From NCBI GenBank assembly GCA_946055175.1, contig CAMGET010000058.1, forward strand, positions 1 through 7,295: a stretch of DNA of 7,295 nt, written 5' to 3'. Shown here piece after piece: positions 1-6,002 of the stretch. The notes under the pieces are model-generated. The model did no database searches and was not told the DNA's origin. It worked only from the letters and a program-made list of their open reading frames with translations. The stretch comes from an uncultured Roseburia sp. GTDB taxonomy: Bacteria > Bacillota > Clostridia > Lachnospirales > Lachnospiraceae. Position 1 is the stretch's first letter. Every line of letters begins with the position of its first letter. The position numbers were made by a program, and so were the translations under genes.

Positions 1-49
1 TTTCTTACAAATTTACATTACGTCTAAAATAATTTACTGAACAAAATAT

Positions 50-556
50 CTATTTCATCCGCCCTCTAAGCTCACTAAATTCCACCGGCGCATATCCAAT
101 GCGTTCCGCACTCACGCACACACTCTGTCTGCTTGCATCCCGATAGCTTGGATTTGCATGCACATGCCCGAAAAAATTGGCATATGGCATATTTACATTG
201 ATATAAAGCGGTTCATGGGACAGCAAAAAATACCCTTCATACACAATCGGCCATGGTGAGCATTCCGTAAATCCAAGCATTCTCCATTTCTCCGGTGTCC
301 GGTGTCTGTCATGGTTTCCCATCACAAGAATCTTGCTTCCGTTTAGCTTAGCAAGGATTGCAGCGTCACGTTCCTCGTTATCGTAATCCGAAAAATCACC
401 CAGCACATAGACCGTATCCTCCGCTGTCACGATTCCGTTCCAGTTTGCTATCAGTTTTGCATCCATTTCTTCTGCGTCTGCAAATGGACGGTTTTCATAC
501 CGGATAATGGCCTCCCCGCCAAAATGCGTATCTGCTATAAAAAAATCCTTTGCCAT
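50..556 (-). CDS. Calcineurin-like metallophosphoesterase, small single-domain
   Basis: A 168-residue protein with the full set of calcineurin-type metal-binding motifs: D9-x-H11 near the N-terminus, GD at 53-54, GNH at 80-82, H114 in SHEP, and GHVH at 130-133. Enzymes of this fold use two metal ions to hydrolyse phosphoester bonds. The substrate cannot be told from sequence; small members of this class include nucleotide and cyclic-nucleotide phosphodiesterases. It has no signal peptide or membrane segment, so it is probably cytosolic. The start at 556 is preferred over an in-frame ATG at 589 because a GAGGGGAG ribosome binding site lies just upstream, and the longer form would overlap the end of the preceding gene. 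It begins 19 bases after the rhodanese-TtcA gene and is probably co-transcribed with it. No terminator is visible in the 49 bases after its stop. Confidence 0.9.
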   Translation of the reverse strand: MAKDFFIADTHFGGEAIIRYENRPFADAEEMDAKLIANWNGIVTAEDTVYVLGDFSDYDNEERDAAILAKLNGSKILVMGNHDRHRTPEKWRMLGFTECSPWPIVYEGYFLLSHEPLYINVNMPYANFFGHVHANPSYRDASRQSVCVSAERIGYAPVEFSELRGRMK

Positions 557-560
557 GGTG

Positions 561-570
561 TTCTCCCCTC
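561..570 (-). promoter_or_regulatory. Ribosome binding site fixing the phosphoesterase start
   Basis: On the minus strand GAGGGGAGAA lies 4 bases before the ATG at 556. It supports that start over the ATG at 589, which lies inside the upstream coding sequence. Confidence 0.8.
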
Positions 571-575
571 TCGCA

Positions 576-1718
576 TTACTTCGTTTCATCGTAGGTATCC
601 AGAAAATGATGTCTTACTCCGTCTTTCTTATACGCAACTACGGTATCCAGATTTACATTCTCCACGCTTTTAAAAATATTTCCTTCCACAAACGGATTTG
701 TTTTCTTTAAGCTCTTAATCAATTCTTTGATTTCCACACGTTTAGAACGGTTTTCTTCATTATTGCAGGTGGTACAGGTGTCTGTGAACTTACAGGCGCA
801 CTGAATGAAATGCAGACCATTATAGTCTCTCCATGCCTTAATATCATCCTCCCGAATCAGATACATCGGACGTATTAACTCCATTCCCTCAAAATTGGTG
901 CTGTGCAACTTCGGCATCATCGTCTGTACCTGAGCTCCATAGAGCATGCCCATAAGGATGGTCTCAATCACATCATCGTAGTGATGCCCGAGCGCAATCT
1001 TATTACAGCCCATCTCCTTTGCATAGCTGTATAAATGGCCTCTTCTCATTCTCGCGCACAGATAGCAGGGAGATTTTTCCACATGAAAAACAGAGTCAAA
1101 AATATCTGACTCATAAATCGTAATCGGTATCTGTAATTTTTTTGCATTTTCTTCAATAATTTTCCGGTTTGCCGGACTGTACCCCGGGTCCATCACCAGA
1201 AACTTCATTTCAAAAGGAACCTGATTGTGACGTTTTAATTCCTGAAACAGCTTTGCCATCAGCATCGAATCTTTTCCACCGGAAATGCACACTGCAATAC
1301 AATCGCCTTCCTTTACCAGTTCATACTGCTTCACTGCTTTGGTAAACCTGCACCAGATATTTTTTCTAAACTTCTTACGCAGGCTTTCTTCTACCTTATT
1401 GCAAAAATCCGCTTCCTCTTCCTCCTGCTCCTTTTGCATTTGGTCTAATAGCCATGCAATATATCCGCCGGCTAAACTTACCGCATCATACCCCTTTTCC
1501 TCCAGTTCTTCTGCTACCTCTATGCTGAATTTTCCTCTGCTACAGCAAATAACCAGCTTTTTTGCAAAATCAATCAGCGAATTTTCCTCGATAGCATCAG
1601 GTGATACGCAGATGGCACCGGGCATCGTTCCATAAGAAACGTCCGCTTCACTGCGGATATCAATCACCTGATAGCTTTCTTCCTTTAACTTTCTTAATTC
1701 CTGTACTGTAATTTCCAT
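576..1718 (-). CDS. Rhodanese-TtcA fusion: PP-loop tRNA 2-thiolation enzyme with N-terminal sulfurtransferase domain
   Basis: A 380-residue two-domain protein. Residues 1 to about 93 form a rhodanese-like domain with the active-site loop C59-S-R-G-K-F-S65 and the VIDIR and AGGYIAW motifs. An acidic linker (about 96-103) leads to an ATP-pyrophosphatase of the TtcA family: PP-loop SGGKDS at 146-151, CYLC at 218-221, and GHHYDDVIET at 244-253. TtcA enzymes adenylate cytidine-32 of certain tRNAs and replace its oxygen with sulfur, using an Fe-S cluster held by three cysteines. Here C218 and C221 match the first pair. The third ligand would come from C307, C309, C315 or C318, a cysteine-rich patch that differs from the single PCxLC motif of the E. 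coli protein. The rhodanese domain could hand persulfide sulfur to the thiolase (inference). E. coli TtcA has about 310 residues and no rhodanese domain. The ATG at 1718 follows a weak GATGGG site, 3 bases after the stop of the remnant gene upstream. A related PP-loop thiolase with another target base is possible. Confidence 0.85.
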   Translation of the reverse strand: MEITVQELRKLKEESYQVIDIRSEADVSYGTMPGAICVSPDAIEENSLIDFAKKLVICCSRGKFSIEVAEELEEKGYDAVSLAGGYIAWLLDQMQKEQEEEEADFCNKVEESLRKKFRKNIWCRFTKAVKQYELVKEGDCIAVCISGGKDSMLMAKLFQELKRHNQVPFEMKFLVMDPGYSPANRKIIEENAKKLQIPITIYESDIFDSVFHVEKSPCYLCARMRRGHLYSYAKEMGCNKIALGHHYDDVIETILMGMLYGAQVQTMMPKLHSTNFEGMELIRPMYLIREDDIKAWRDYNGLHFIQCACKFTDTCTTCNNEENRSKRVEIKELIKSLKKTNPFVEGNIFKSVENVNLDTVVAYKKDGVRHHFLDTYDETK

Positions 1719-1721
1719 ATT

Positions 1722-2241
1722 CTATTTATTCCCATCTAAATGTTCTACTACTTTTTTAATCCTTTCCAAAGCCTCTGCTTTGCTTTTTCATAATCTCATA
1801 TCCCGGATGAGAAGGCAAGCCCGGATAAATTACTTTTTTTACCAGTTTTTGTTCTTCTAACCAGTGTGCCAGCTTTATCGCATTTTCCTGCGCCCGCTCC
1901 ATGCGTACCGCCAGTGTCTTAATGCCTCGTAAAATCAGCCAGCTGTCAAACGGAGCCAGGCCTGCTCCCGTTGTTTTTATAATAAAACGAAGCTTCTCAT
2001 CAATTGCTTCATTATTTGTCACAAGGAATCCCGCAATCGCATCATTATGTCCGCCAAGGAACCTGGTTCCACTGTGTACCACAACATCTGCACCAAGTGT
2101 CAGAGGATTCTGAAAATAAGGGGAAAGAAACGTATTGTCAACAAAAAGCAAAATGCCATGCTTTTTTGTTATCTTCGAAAGTGCCTCAATATTGTCGTCA
2201 GCCAGGTGCTGACATCATGTCTCAATGCTAAGCTCCATCAT
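1722..2241 (-). pseudogene. Remnant of a Cys/Met-metabolism PLP enzyme (cystathionine gamma-synthase/lyase type)
   Basis: The intact family has about 380-400 residues; here only the middle is left. A good start survives: AGGGAGAG, then ATG ATG at 2236-2241, reading MMELSIET. A TGA at 2215-2217 interrupts it in the same frame. The frame then continues through CQHLADDNIEALSK, KKHGILLFVDNTF and GTRFLGGHND to KKQSRGFG, the normal central region of the family. It ends early at a TAA at 1756-1758. The +1 frame beyond GFG reads ERIKKVVEHLDGNK and stops at 1722-1724, 3 bases before the next start, and looks like the original C-terminus. So about 150 residues near the N-terminus and about 70 near the C-terminus appear to be missing. 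The PLP-binding lysine of the TK(Y/F)LGGH motif is Arg (AGG at 2062-2064; Lys would be AAG). The intact enzyme probably made or cleaved cystathionine, which fits the neighbouring cysK. A catalytically active product is very unlikely. Confidence 0.85.
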
Positions 2242-2278
2242 TTTCTCTCCCTTATTTTCTCACATTTATTTTGTGTAA

Positions 2279-2348
2279 TGACACTGGTCGGACTCGAACC
2301 CACAACTTCAGTTTTGCAAACCTATGCCATTCCCGCGGCTACAGCGTC
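2279..2348 (-). tRNA. Divergent tRNA-Cys(GCA)-like gene
   Basis: The minus strand folds into a cloverleaf of 69 bases plus a discriminator. The acceptor stem is GACGCTG/CAGTGTC, 7 pairs with one G-U. It is followed by TA at positions 8-9, a 3-bp D stem GCC/GGC with an 8-base loop containing GGG, the anticodon loop TTGCAAA (anticodon GCA, Cys), a 4-base variable loop, and a canonical T loop TTCGAGT. Several features are abnormal. The anticodon stem TAGGT/ACTGA has an A-G mismatch and a G-U pair. The T stem GTGGG/CCGAC has a G-G mismatch. Position 14 is C instead of A. Position 32 is U. The discriminator is A where tRNA-Cys normally has U73. No CCA is encoded. It lies between the cysK terminator and the PLP-enzyme remnant, whose start is 37 bases downstream. 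It may be a divergent functional tRNA-Cys, a decaying copy, or a tRNA-like RNA with another role. Confidence 0.65.
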
Positions 2349-2375
2349 TGATTTCATATGAGGACATTTAATATA

Positions 2376-2422
2376 AAACCGGAGACTTCTGATAGAATCA
2401 TTTCTACAAAAATCTCCGGTTT
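2376..2422 (-). terminator. Rho-independent terminator after cysK
   Basis: Perfect 10-bp arms AAACCGGAGA and TCTCCGGTTT enclose a 27-base loop, which itself can pair TAGAA with TTCTA. It starts 16 bases after the cysK stop and is followed on the minus strand by TATATT, a short T-rich tail. The large loop and weak T tract suggest that some transcripts may read through into the tRNA-like gene. Confidence 0.75.
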
Positions 2423-2438
2423 CTTATAAAACAAATTT

Positions 2439-3377
2439 CTATTCCGCGTTAAATAATGGTGTAGACAAATATCTGTCACCGGAATCCGGAAGCAGAGCTA
2501 CAATTGTTTTGCCCTTATTTTCCGGTCTGCTTGCCAGAATTGTTGCTGCCTTTAAAGCAGCACCGGAAGAGATTCCTACCAGAATTCCTTCGCTGACTGC
2601 AAATGCCTTACCTTCCGCGAATGCATCCTCGTTTTCAATGGTAATTACTTCATCGTAAACCTTTGTATTCAACACATCCGGTACAAATCCTGCACCGATT
2701 CCCTGAATTTTATGTGCTCCCGGAGTTCCTTTTGAAAGTACCGGGCTTCCTGCAGGCTCTACTGCTACGACCTTCACATCCGGATTTTTCTCTTTTAAAT
2801 ATTCACCGACACCTGTAATGGTTCCGCCTGTGCCGACACCGGCAACAAAAATATCAACTTTTCCATCCGTCTGTTCCCAGATTTCCGGACCGGTAGTAGC
2901 CTTGTGGGCAGCCGGGTTTGCCGGATTAACGAACTGTCCTAAAATAACGGCTCCCGGGATTGTTTCCTTTAATTCCTCCGCTTTTGCAATTGCACCCTTC
3001 ATTCCCTTGGCACCTTCGGTAAGCTCCAACTTCGCACCATAAGCCTTTAACAGATTTCTTCTCTCAACACTCATGGTCTCAGGTAACGTAAAGATTGCCT
3101 GATAGCCTTTCGCTGCAGCAACCGCTGCAAGACCGATTCCTGTGTTACCGGAGGTCGGCTCAATAATTGTTGCACCCGGTTTTAAAATGCCTTTCTTTTC
3201 TGCATCCTCAACCATTGCCAACGCAATACGATCCTTAACAGAACCTGCCGGATTCAAATATTCTAATTTTACAAGTATTTCTGCATCTGTTGCATTTGCC
3301 TTTTGTGCATAACGCTTTGCTCTTAATATCGGTGTCTTTCCGATTAACTCAACTGAACTTTCTACTATGTTACTCAT
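2439..3377 (-). CDS. cysK: Cysteine synthase A (O-acetylserine sulfhydrylase)
   Basis: A 312-residue cytosolic PLP enzyme of normal length. It makes L-cysteine from O-acetylserine and sulfide, the last step of cysteine synthesis. Visible motifs are NPAGSVKDR at 42-50 with K48 as the PLP-binding lysine, TSGNTG at 75-80 (substrate-binding loop), GTGGT at 182-186 (PLP phosphate pocket), GISSGAA at 268-274, and [10 protein letters not shown] at 297-306 near the C-terminus. The start at 3377 has an ideal AGGAGG six bases upstream. The frame stays open to 3506, but that stretch contains the promoter and leader. The gene has its own sigma-A promoter and terminator, so it is probably a single-gene transcript, lying downstream of tcdA. 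A cystathionine beta-synthase-like activity (MccA type) on O-acetylserine and homocysteine cannot be excluded, given the gamma-lyase-type remnant nearby. CysK is the better match. Confidence 0.95.
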   Translation of the reverse strand: MSNIVESSVELIGKTPILRAKRYAQKANATDAEILVKLEYLNPAGSVKDRIALAMVEDAEKKGILKPGATIIEPTSGNTGIGLAAVAAAKGYQAIFTLPETMSVERRNLLKAYGAKLELTEGAKGMKGAIAKAEELKETIPGAVILGQFVNPANPAAHKATTGPEIWEQTDGKVDIFVAGVGTGGTITGVGEYLKEKNPDVKVVAVEPAGSPVLSKGTPGAHKIQGIGAGFVPDVLNTKVYDEVITIENEDAFAEGKAFAVSEGILVGISSGAALKAATILASRPENKGKTIVALLPDSGDRYLSTPLFNAE

Positions 3378-3383
3378 ATGCTT

Positions 3384-3389
3384 CCTCCT
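3384..3389 (-). promoter_or_regulatory. Ribosome binding site fixing the cysK start
   Basis: A full AGGAGG on the minus strand, six bases before the ATG at 3377. It rules out the longer in-frame reading from 3506. Confidence 0.9.
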
Positions 3390-3412
3390 CTTATTACAAT
3401 CCCTTTCTTTTA

Positions 3413-3429
3413 CCCACCTCTTCGGTAGG
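3413..3429 (-). promoter_or_regulatory. Hairpin at the 5' end of the cysK leader
   Basis: In the transcript CCTACC pairs with GGTGGG (six pairs, one G-U) around a 5-base loop, about 8-24 bases after the predicted transcription start. It could stabilise the mRNA 5' end or act in control. No known riboswitch class is recognisable. Its function is inferred. Confidence 0.4.
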
Positions 3430-3443
3430 ATTATGTTGATTGT

Positions 3444-3472
3444 ATTGTATTTTAGTTTCGCCAAATTGTCAA
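3444..3472 (-). promoter_or_regulatory. Sigma-A promoter of cysK
   Basis: The minus strand has TTGACA (3467-3472), a 17-base spacer and TACAAT (3444-3449). This is a perfect -35 box, ideal spacing and a five-of-six -10 box. Transcription would start near 3437, giving a leader of about 60 bases. A second, overlapping ACAAT follows immediately after the -10 box. Confidence 0.85.
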
Positions 3473-3494
3473 TTAGATAAACTCTATAGCTTGT

Positions 3495-3511
3495 TATAGG
3501 TTCCACCTATA
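3495..3511. promoter_or_regulatory. 17-bp palindrome upstream of the cysK promoter, possible operator
   Basis: Perfect 7-bp arms TATAGGT and ACCTATA are separated by three bases. The centre lies about 66 bases upstream of the predicted cysK start, directly after the tcdA stop. No T tract follows on either strand, so it is not a normal terminator. The position suits a binding site for an activator or repressor of cysteine synthesis, but no specific regulator can be named. Confidence 0.45.
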
Positions 3512-4282
3512 TCATTTTTGTATTTTTTGAAAATGAATTAGATCCTTAATCACCTCACCCGCAATGATAAGTCCTACTACAGACGGAACAAATGCATTGC
3601 TGCCCGGCACCTGACGTCTGGCAGTACATGTTCTTTCTGTACCCGGAGGACAGATACAGTTTGTCCGACAACTGATTTCCATATCTTCAATCGGTGTCAT
3701 CGGCTCTTCCTTTGAATAAACCACCTTCAGCTTTTTAATTCCCCTGCGCTTTAATTCGCGGCGCATCACTTTCGCCAGCGGGCAGACAGATGTCTTGTAA
3801 ATATCAGCGACCTCAAATGCGGTAGGGTCCATCTTATTTCCTGCTCCCATGGAGCTGATAATCGGTGTACCTGCGGCATTGGCATTCACCACAAGCGCAA
3901 TCTTGCCCGTTACCGTATCGATTGCATCCACAATATAGTCATACTGTGAAAAATCAAACTGTTCCGCAGTCTCCGGTGTATAAAAGGTTTTATACGTACA
4001 CACCTTAACTTCCGGATTGATATCAGCAATACGTTCGGCAGCGACATCTACCTTATATTTCCCAACCGTTTTTCTGGTTGCTATAATTTGACGGTTAATA
4101 TTGGTCAGACACACTTTATCATCATCAATGAGATCAATGGCACCAACGCCGTAACGGGCTAACGCCTCTACCGTATAGCCTCCTACTCCACCGATTCCAA
4201 ACGCCGCGACACGGGAAGCAGCCAGCTTTTCCATTGCCTCTCTTCCAAACAGAAGTTCCGTTCTTGAAAATTGATTCAACAT
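3512..4282 (-). CDS. tcdA: tRNA threonylcarbamoyladenosine dehydratase (E1/ThiF-like)
   Basis: A 256-residue protein of the ThiF/MoeB/HesA superfamily, close to TcdA in length and pattern. TcdA uses ATP to dehydrate and cyclise t6A at position 37 of ANN-decoding tRNAs into ct6A. Visible are the nucleotide-binding glycine loop GIGGVGG at 29-35, the acidic pair D53-D55, NINRQ at 61-65, K76, the VDAID motif at 118-122, and PGSNAFVPSVVGLIIAGEVI at 226-245. Four cysteines cluster at 205-219 (C205, C209, C211, C219) and could bind a metal, though adenylation does not require it. In E. coli TcdA works with the CsdA-CsdE cysteine desulfurase system, which fits the nearby cysteine and thiolation genes. 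The start is supported by AGAAGGAGG seven bases upstream. A perfect 12-bp hairpin abuts that site. ThiF or MoeB proper are less likely without thiS or moaD nearby. Confidence 0.85.
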   Translation of the reverse strand: MLNQFSRTELLFGREAMEKLAASRVAAFGIGGVGGYTVEALARYGVGAIDLIDDDKVCLTNINRQIIATRKTVGKYKVDVAAERIADINPEVKVCTYKTFYTPETAEQFDFSQYDYIVDAIDTVTGKIALVVNANAAGTPIISSMGAGNKMDPTAFEVADIYKTSVCPLAKVMRRELKRRGIKKLKVVYSKEEPMTPIEDMEISCRTNCICPPGTERTCTARRQVPGSNAFVPSVVGLIIAGEVIKDLIHFQKIQK

Positions 4283-4298
4283 ATATAAGCCTCCTTCT

Positions 4299-4332
4299 AT
4301 AATAGAAAGTACGCCTGCGAACTTTCTATTAT
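4299..4332 (-). promoter_or_regulatory. 12-bp perfect hairpin abutting the tcdA ribosome binding site
   Basis: Arms ATAATAGAAAGT and ACTTTCTATTAT are perfectly complementary around a 10-base loop. On the minus strand the stem ends exactly where the AGAAGGAGG site (4290-4298) begins. No T tract follows, so it is not a terminator. It may be an operator in DNA or a leader structure controlling ribosome access. No clear -35/-10 pair was found between it and the upstream terminator. Confidence 0.5.
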
Positions 4333-4339
4333 CATGAAT

Positions 4340-4376
4340 GAAAAATAACCGAGAGACTCTGATAAAGTCTCCCGGT
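4340..4376 (-). terminator. Terminator of the glycosidase-symporter operon
   Basis: The minus-strand stem ACCGGGAGACT/AGTCTCTCGGT has 11 pairs with one G-U and a 7-base loop, followed by TTATTTTT. Read on the plus strand the G-U becomes an A-C mismatch, so the hairpin is tuned to minus-strand transcription. It lies 48 bases after the symporter stop. Confidence 0.85.
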
Positions 4377-4424
4377 CTTTTCGTTTCGTATTATTACATA
4401 GCTGTTTTTTATTGTCAATAATAA

Positions 4425-5984
4425 TTATTTGAATGCTTCCGGAACATCCTCCATATTCTTCCACTTCTCCATGGCATCTTCCAAGCTCATTCCCTTTGCA
4501 ACGCCATCCTTACGCACTGCGTTGACTGCCTGAATCTCTTTCATGCGGGCACCTGTTAATTCATAGCCCTTCATGGACCATAAGGTTAATGCCCATGCAA
4601 GCATTGGAATCACGCAGAATAAAATAATAACAATGACATTCATGCCTTCTGCATACGGTGTTTCCGCAACCGGAAGATTCTCTAAGCCAATCATCGTAAC
4701 CGCAATTCCTACTACGGTAGCGGCTAAAGAAGATACTAATTTATCCACCAGTGAGAATAGGGTACCCATAATACCCGGAATATATTTACCGGAACGATAA
4801 GTCTCATAATCCGCACAGTCTGCAACCATCGGAATCGGCATATCTGCTGTTGCATAGTAGGCACCATAGCCGAGGCCAAAGAAAACGATAAATAAAATGG
4901 TATATAGGTTCAGCGAAAGTCCGCTGCCACCTAAAATGCTTAAGTTGAATGCCGGATTTCCCGGTTTCCATAAGAGCAGGAGTACGAGTACCCCTACATA
5001 GCAAAGAAGCGCTACTCTTACATATTTTGTTAAAGATGCCTTCTGTCCCCGTTTCTGGGAGGTATTCACAGATAACACAAAAAATGGAACTGAGAATACA
5101 TAACCAAGTACCATCATCGGAAGGTATAATCCGTCATAATTTCCCATCATGCATCCATACAGCATACAAAGGACTGTCATATTGGTTGCAATGGATAATG
5201 CTAACTTACAGCTGCCGCCTGCAATCATAAGCCGCTGCATCGGTTTGTTTGCTTTAATAATTGCAACATATTCGGAAACCTTTGTTTTTTCCTGCTTCTC
5301 GCCGCCGATGCCAAAGTATTTTGCGTTATCTTTTTCCCAAATACCAATCATCGCAAGGATGGTAAGTACAATGGAAACCACGATTCCGACCGGTGCAAAA
5401 AAAGCATAAAACCGGGCAGTGTCATAATCGCCCACATTGGAACGCAGAATCGGTGCCAGCACCTGCATCAGTCCCATTCCTGCCATCGAACCGATGGTAT
5501 TAAAAATGGTAAACAATGGTCTCTGTTTTGGATCATTGGTCAGTACACTCTGTGCGGAACGGGTGACCGAAGTCTGGAAGGTGTAGCCGATCACCCATAC
5601 CGCATACAAAAATACAAACATCACATAGCGCAGCCACTGCATGTTTTTGGGAATATATGGTGTAAAAACATACAATGCAATCGCTGAAACTGCCATAATG
5701 ATGTTACCGATTACCATAAATGGACGGAACTTACCAAATCTTCCATTGGTGCGGTCCATGACCGCACCAATGATTGGATCTGTAATCGCATCAAACACAC
5801 GCATCACGGTTATCATTGAGGTAGCAAACAGTGTTGCGATGGATAATACATTATTACCAAAAGTTGCAATGTAAGATAAAATCAGTACATAATAAACGTT
5901 TGTTGCACCATTATTCATCGGGAACAACGCGAGTTGATACATCTTTGCTCTATTTACTGTTGTATTTGAATTTTCCTGACTCAT
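4425..5984 (-). CDS. GPH-family cation:sugar symporter (MFS)
   Basis: A 519-residue polytopic membrane protein with about 12 hydrophobic helices and no signal peptide. The glycoside-pentoside-hexuronide (GPH) signature is clear: D65, DP at 69-70, GAVMDRTN at 73-80, then GRFGKFRP, with the acidic residues D65, D69 and D77 of the cation/sugar site. Near the end MVADCADYETYRSGKYIPG matches the second family motif. Such proteins import mono- or oligosaccharides or glycosides with Na+ or H+; the substrate cannot be read from sequence. The C-terminal tail of about 50 residues is hydrophilic. It starts 18 bases after the glycosidase stop with an AAGGAAGGG site, so the two form one operon and the transporter probably takes up products of that enzyme. 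The coding sequence contains a perfect 13-bp-arm palindrome at 5744-5772. Confidence 0.9.
   Translation of the reverse strand: MSQENSNTTVNRAKMYQLALFPMNNGATNVYYVLILSYIATFGNNVLSIATLFATSMITVMRVFDAITDPIIGAVMDRTNGRFGKFRPFMVIGNIIMAVSAIALYVFTPYIPKNMQWLRYVMFVFLYAVWVIGYTFQTSVTRSAQSVLTNDPKQRPLFTIFNTIGSMAGMGLMQVLAPILRSNVGDYDTARFYAFFAPVGIVVSIVLTILAMIGIWEKDNAKYFGIGGEKQEKTKVSEYVAIIKANKPMQRLMIAGGSCKLALSIATNMTVLCMLYGCMMGNYDGLYLPMMVLGYVFSVPFFVLSVNTSQKRGQKASLTKYVRVALLCYVGVLVLLLLWKPGNPAFNLSILGGSGLSLNLYTILFIVFFGLGYGAYYATADMPIPMVADCADYETYRSGKYIPGIMGTLFSLVDKLVSSLAATVVGIAVTMIGLENLPVAETPYAEGMNVIVIILFCVIPMLAWALTLWSMKGYELTGARMKEIQAVNAVRKDGVAKGMSLEDAMEKWKNMEDVPEAFK
5744..5772. repeat. Perfect palindrome inside the symporter gene
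   Basis: Arms CATTGGTGCGGTC and GACCGCACCAATG (13 bp, perfect) flank a 3-base loop. It sits in the codons for IGAVMDRTN, the most conserved GPH motif. The mRNA would form a strong GC-rich hairpin. Confidence 0.85.
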
Positions 5985-6002
5985 GTTTTCCCTTCCTTTT
6001 TC

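Noticed and set aside
1..49. Possible terminator after the phosphoesterase
   Set aside because: The stretch is AT-rich, but I found no stem of useful length followed by a T tract on the minus strand.
557..589. Upstream ATG for the metallophosphoesterase
   Set aside because: It overlaps the end of the preceding gene, and the ribosome binding site lies between the two ATGs. The family motif begins right after the second ATG.
507..710. Plus-strand open frame of 67 codons over the junction of two minus-strand genes
   Set aside because: Antisense to two well-supported genes, with no ribosome binding site and no recognisable domain.
2215..2217. In-frame TGA near the start of the PLP remnant as possible UGA recoding (selenocysteine or cysteine)
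   Set aside because: The gene also lacks two large blocks, has a second frame break, and its catalytic Lys codon is changed. The nearby tRNA has anticodon GCA, which does not read UGA. No SECIS-like hairpin is evident right after the TGA.
2047..2361. Plus-strand open frame ending in a VGLEPTT-type peptide
   Set aside because: This peptide is a well-known artefact of translating a tRNA gene on the opposite strand. There is no ribosome binding site, and it covers the tRNA and the remnant.
3378..3506. Longer N-terminus for CysK
   Set aside because: The extension holds the promoter, leader and ribosome binding site, and has no CysK-like sequence. The downstream ATG has an ideal AGGAGG.
3495..3511. 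GGTGGAACC resembles the core of the T-box riboswitch antiterminator
   Set aside because: It lies upstream of the cysK promoter and is part of a symmetrical palindrome. There is no specifier stem-loop or following terminator, so it would not be in the cysK leader.
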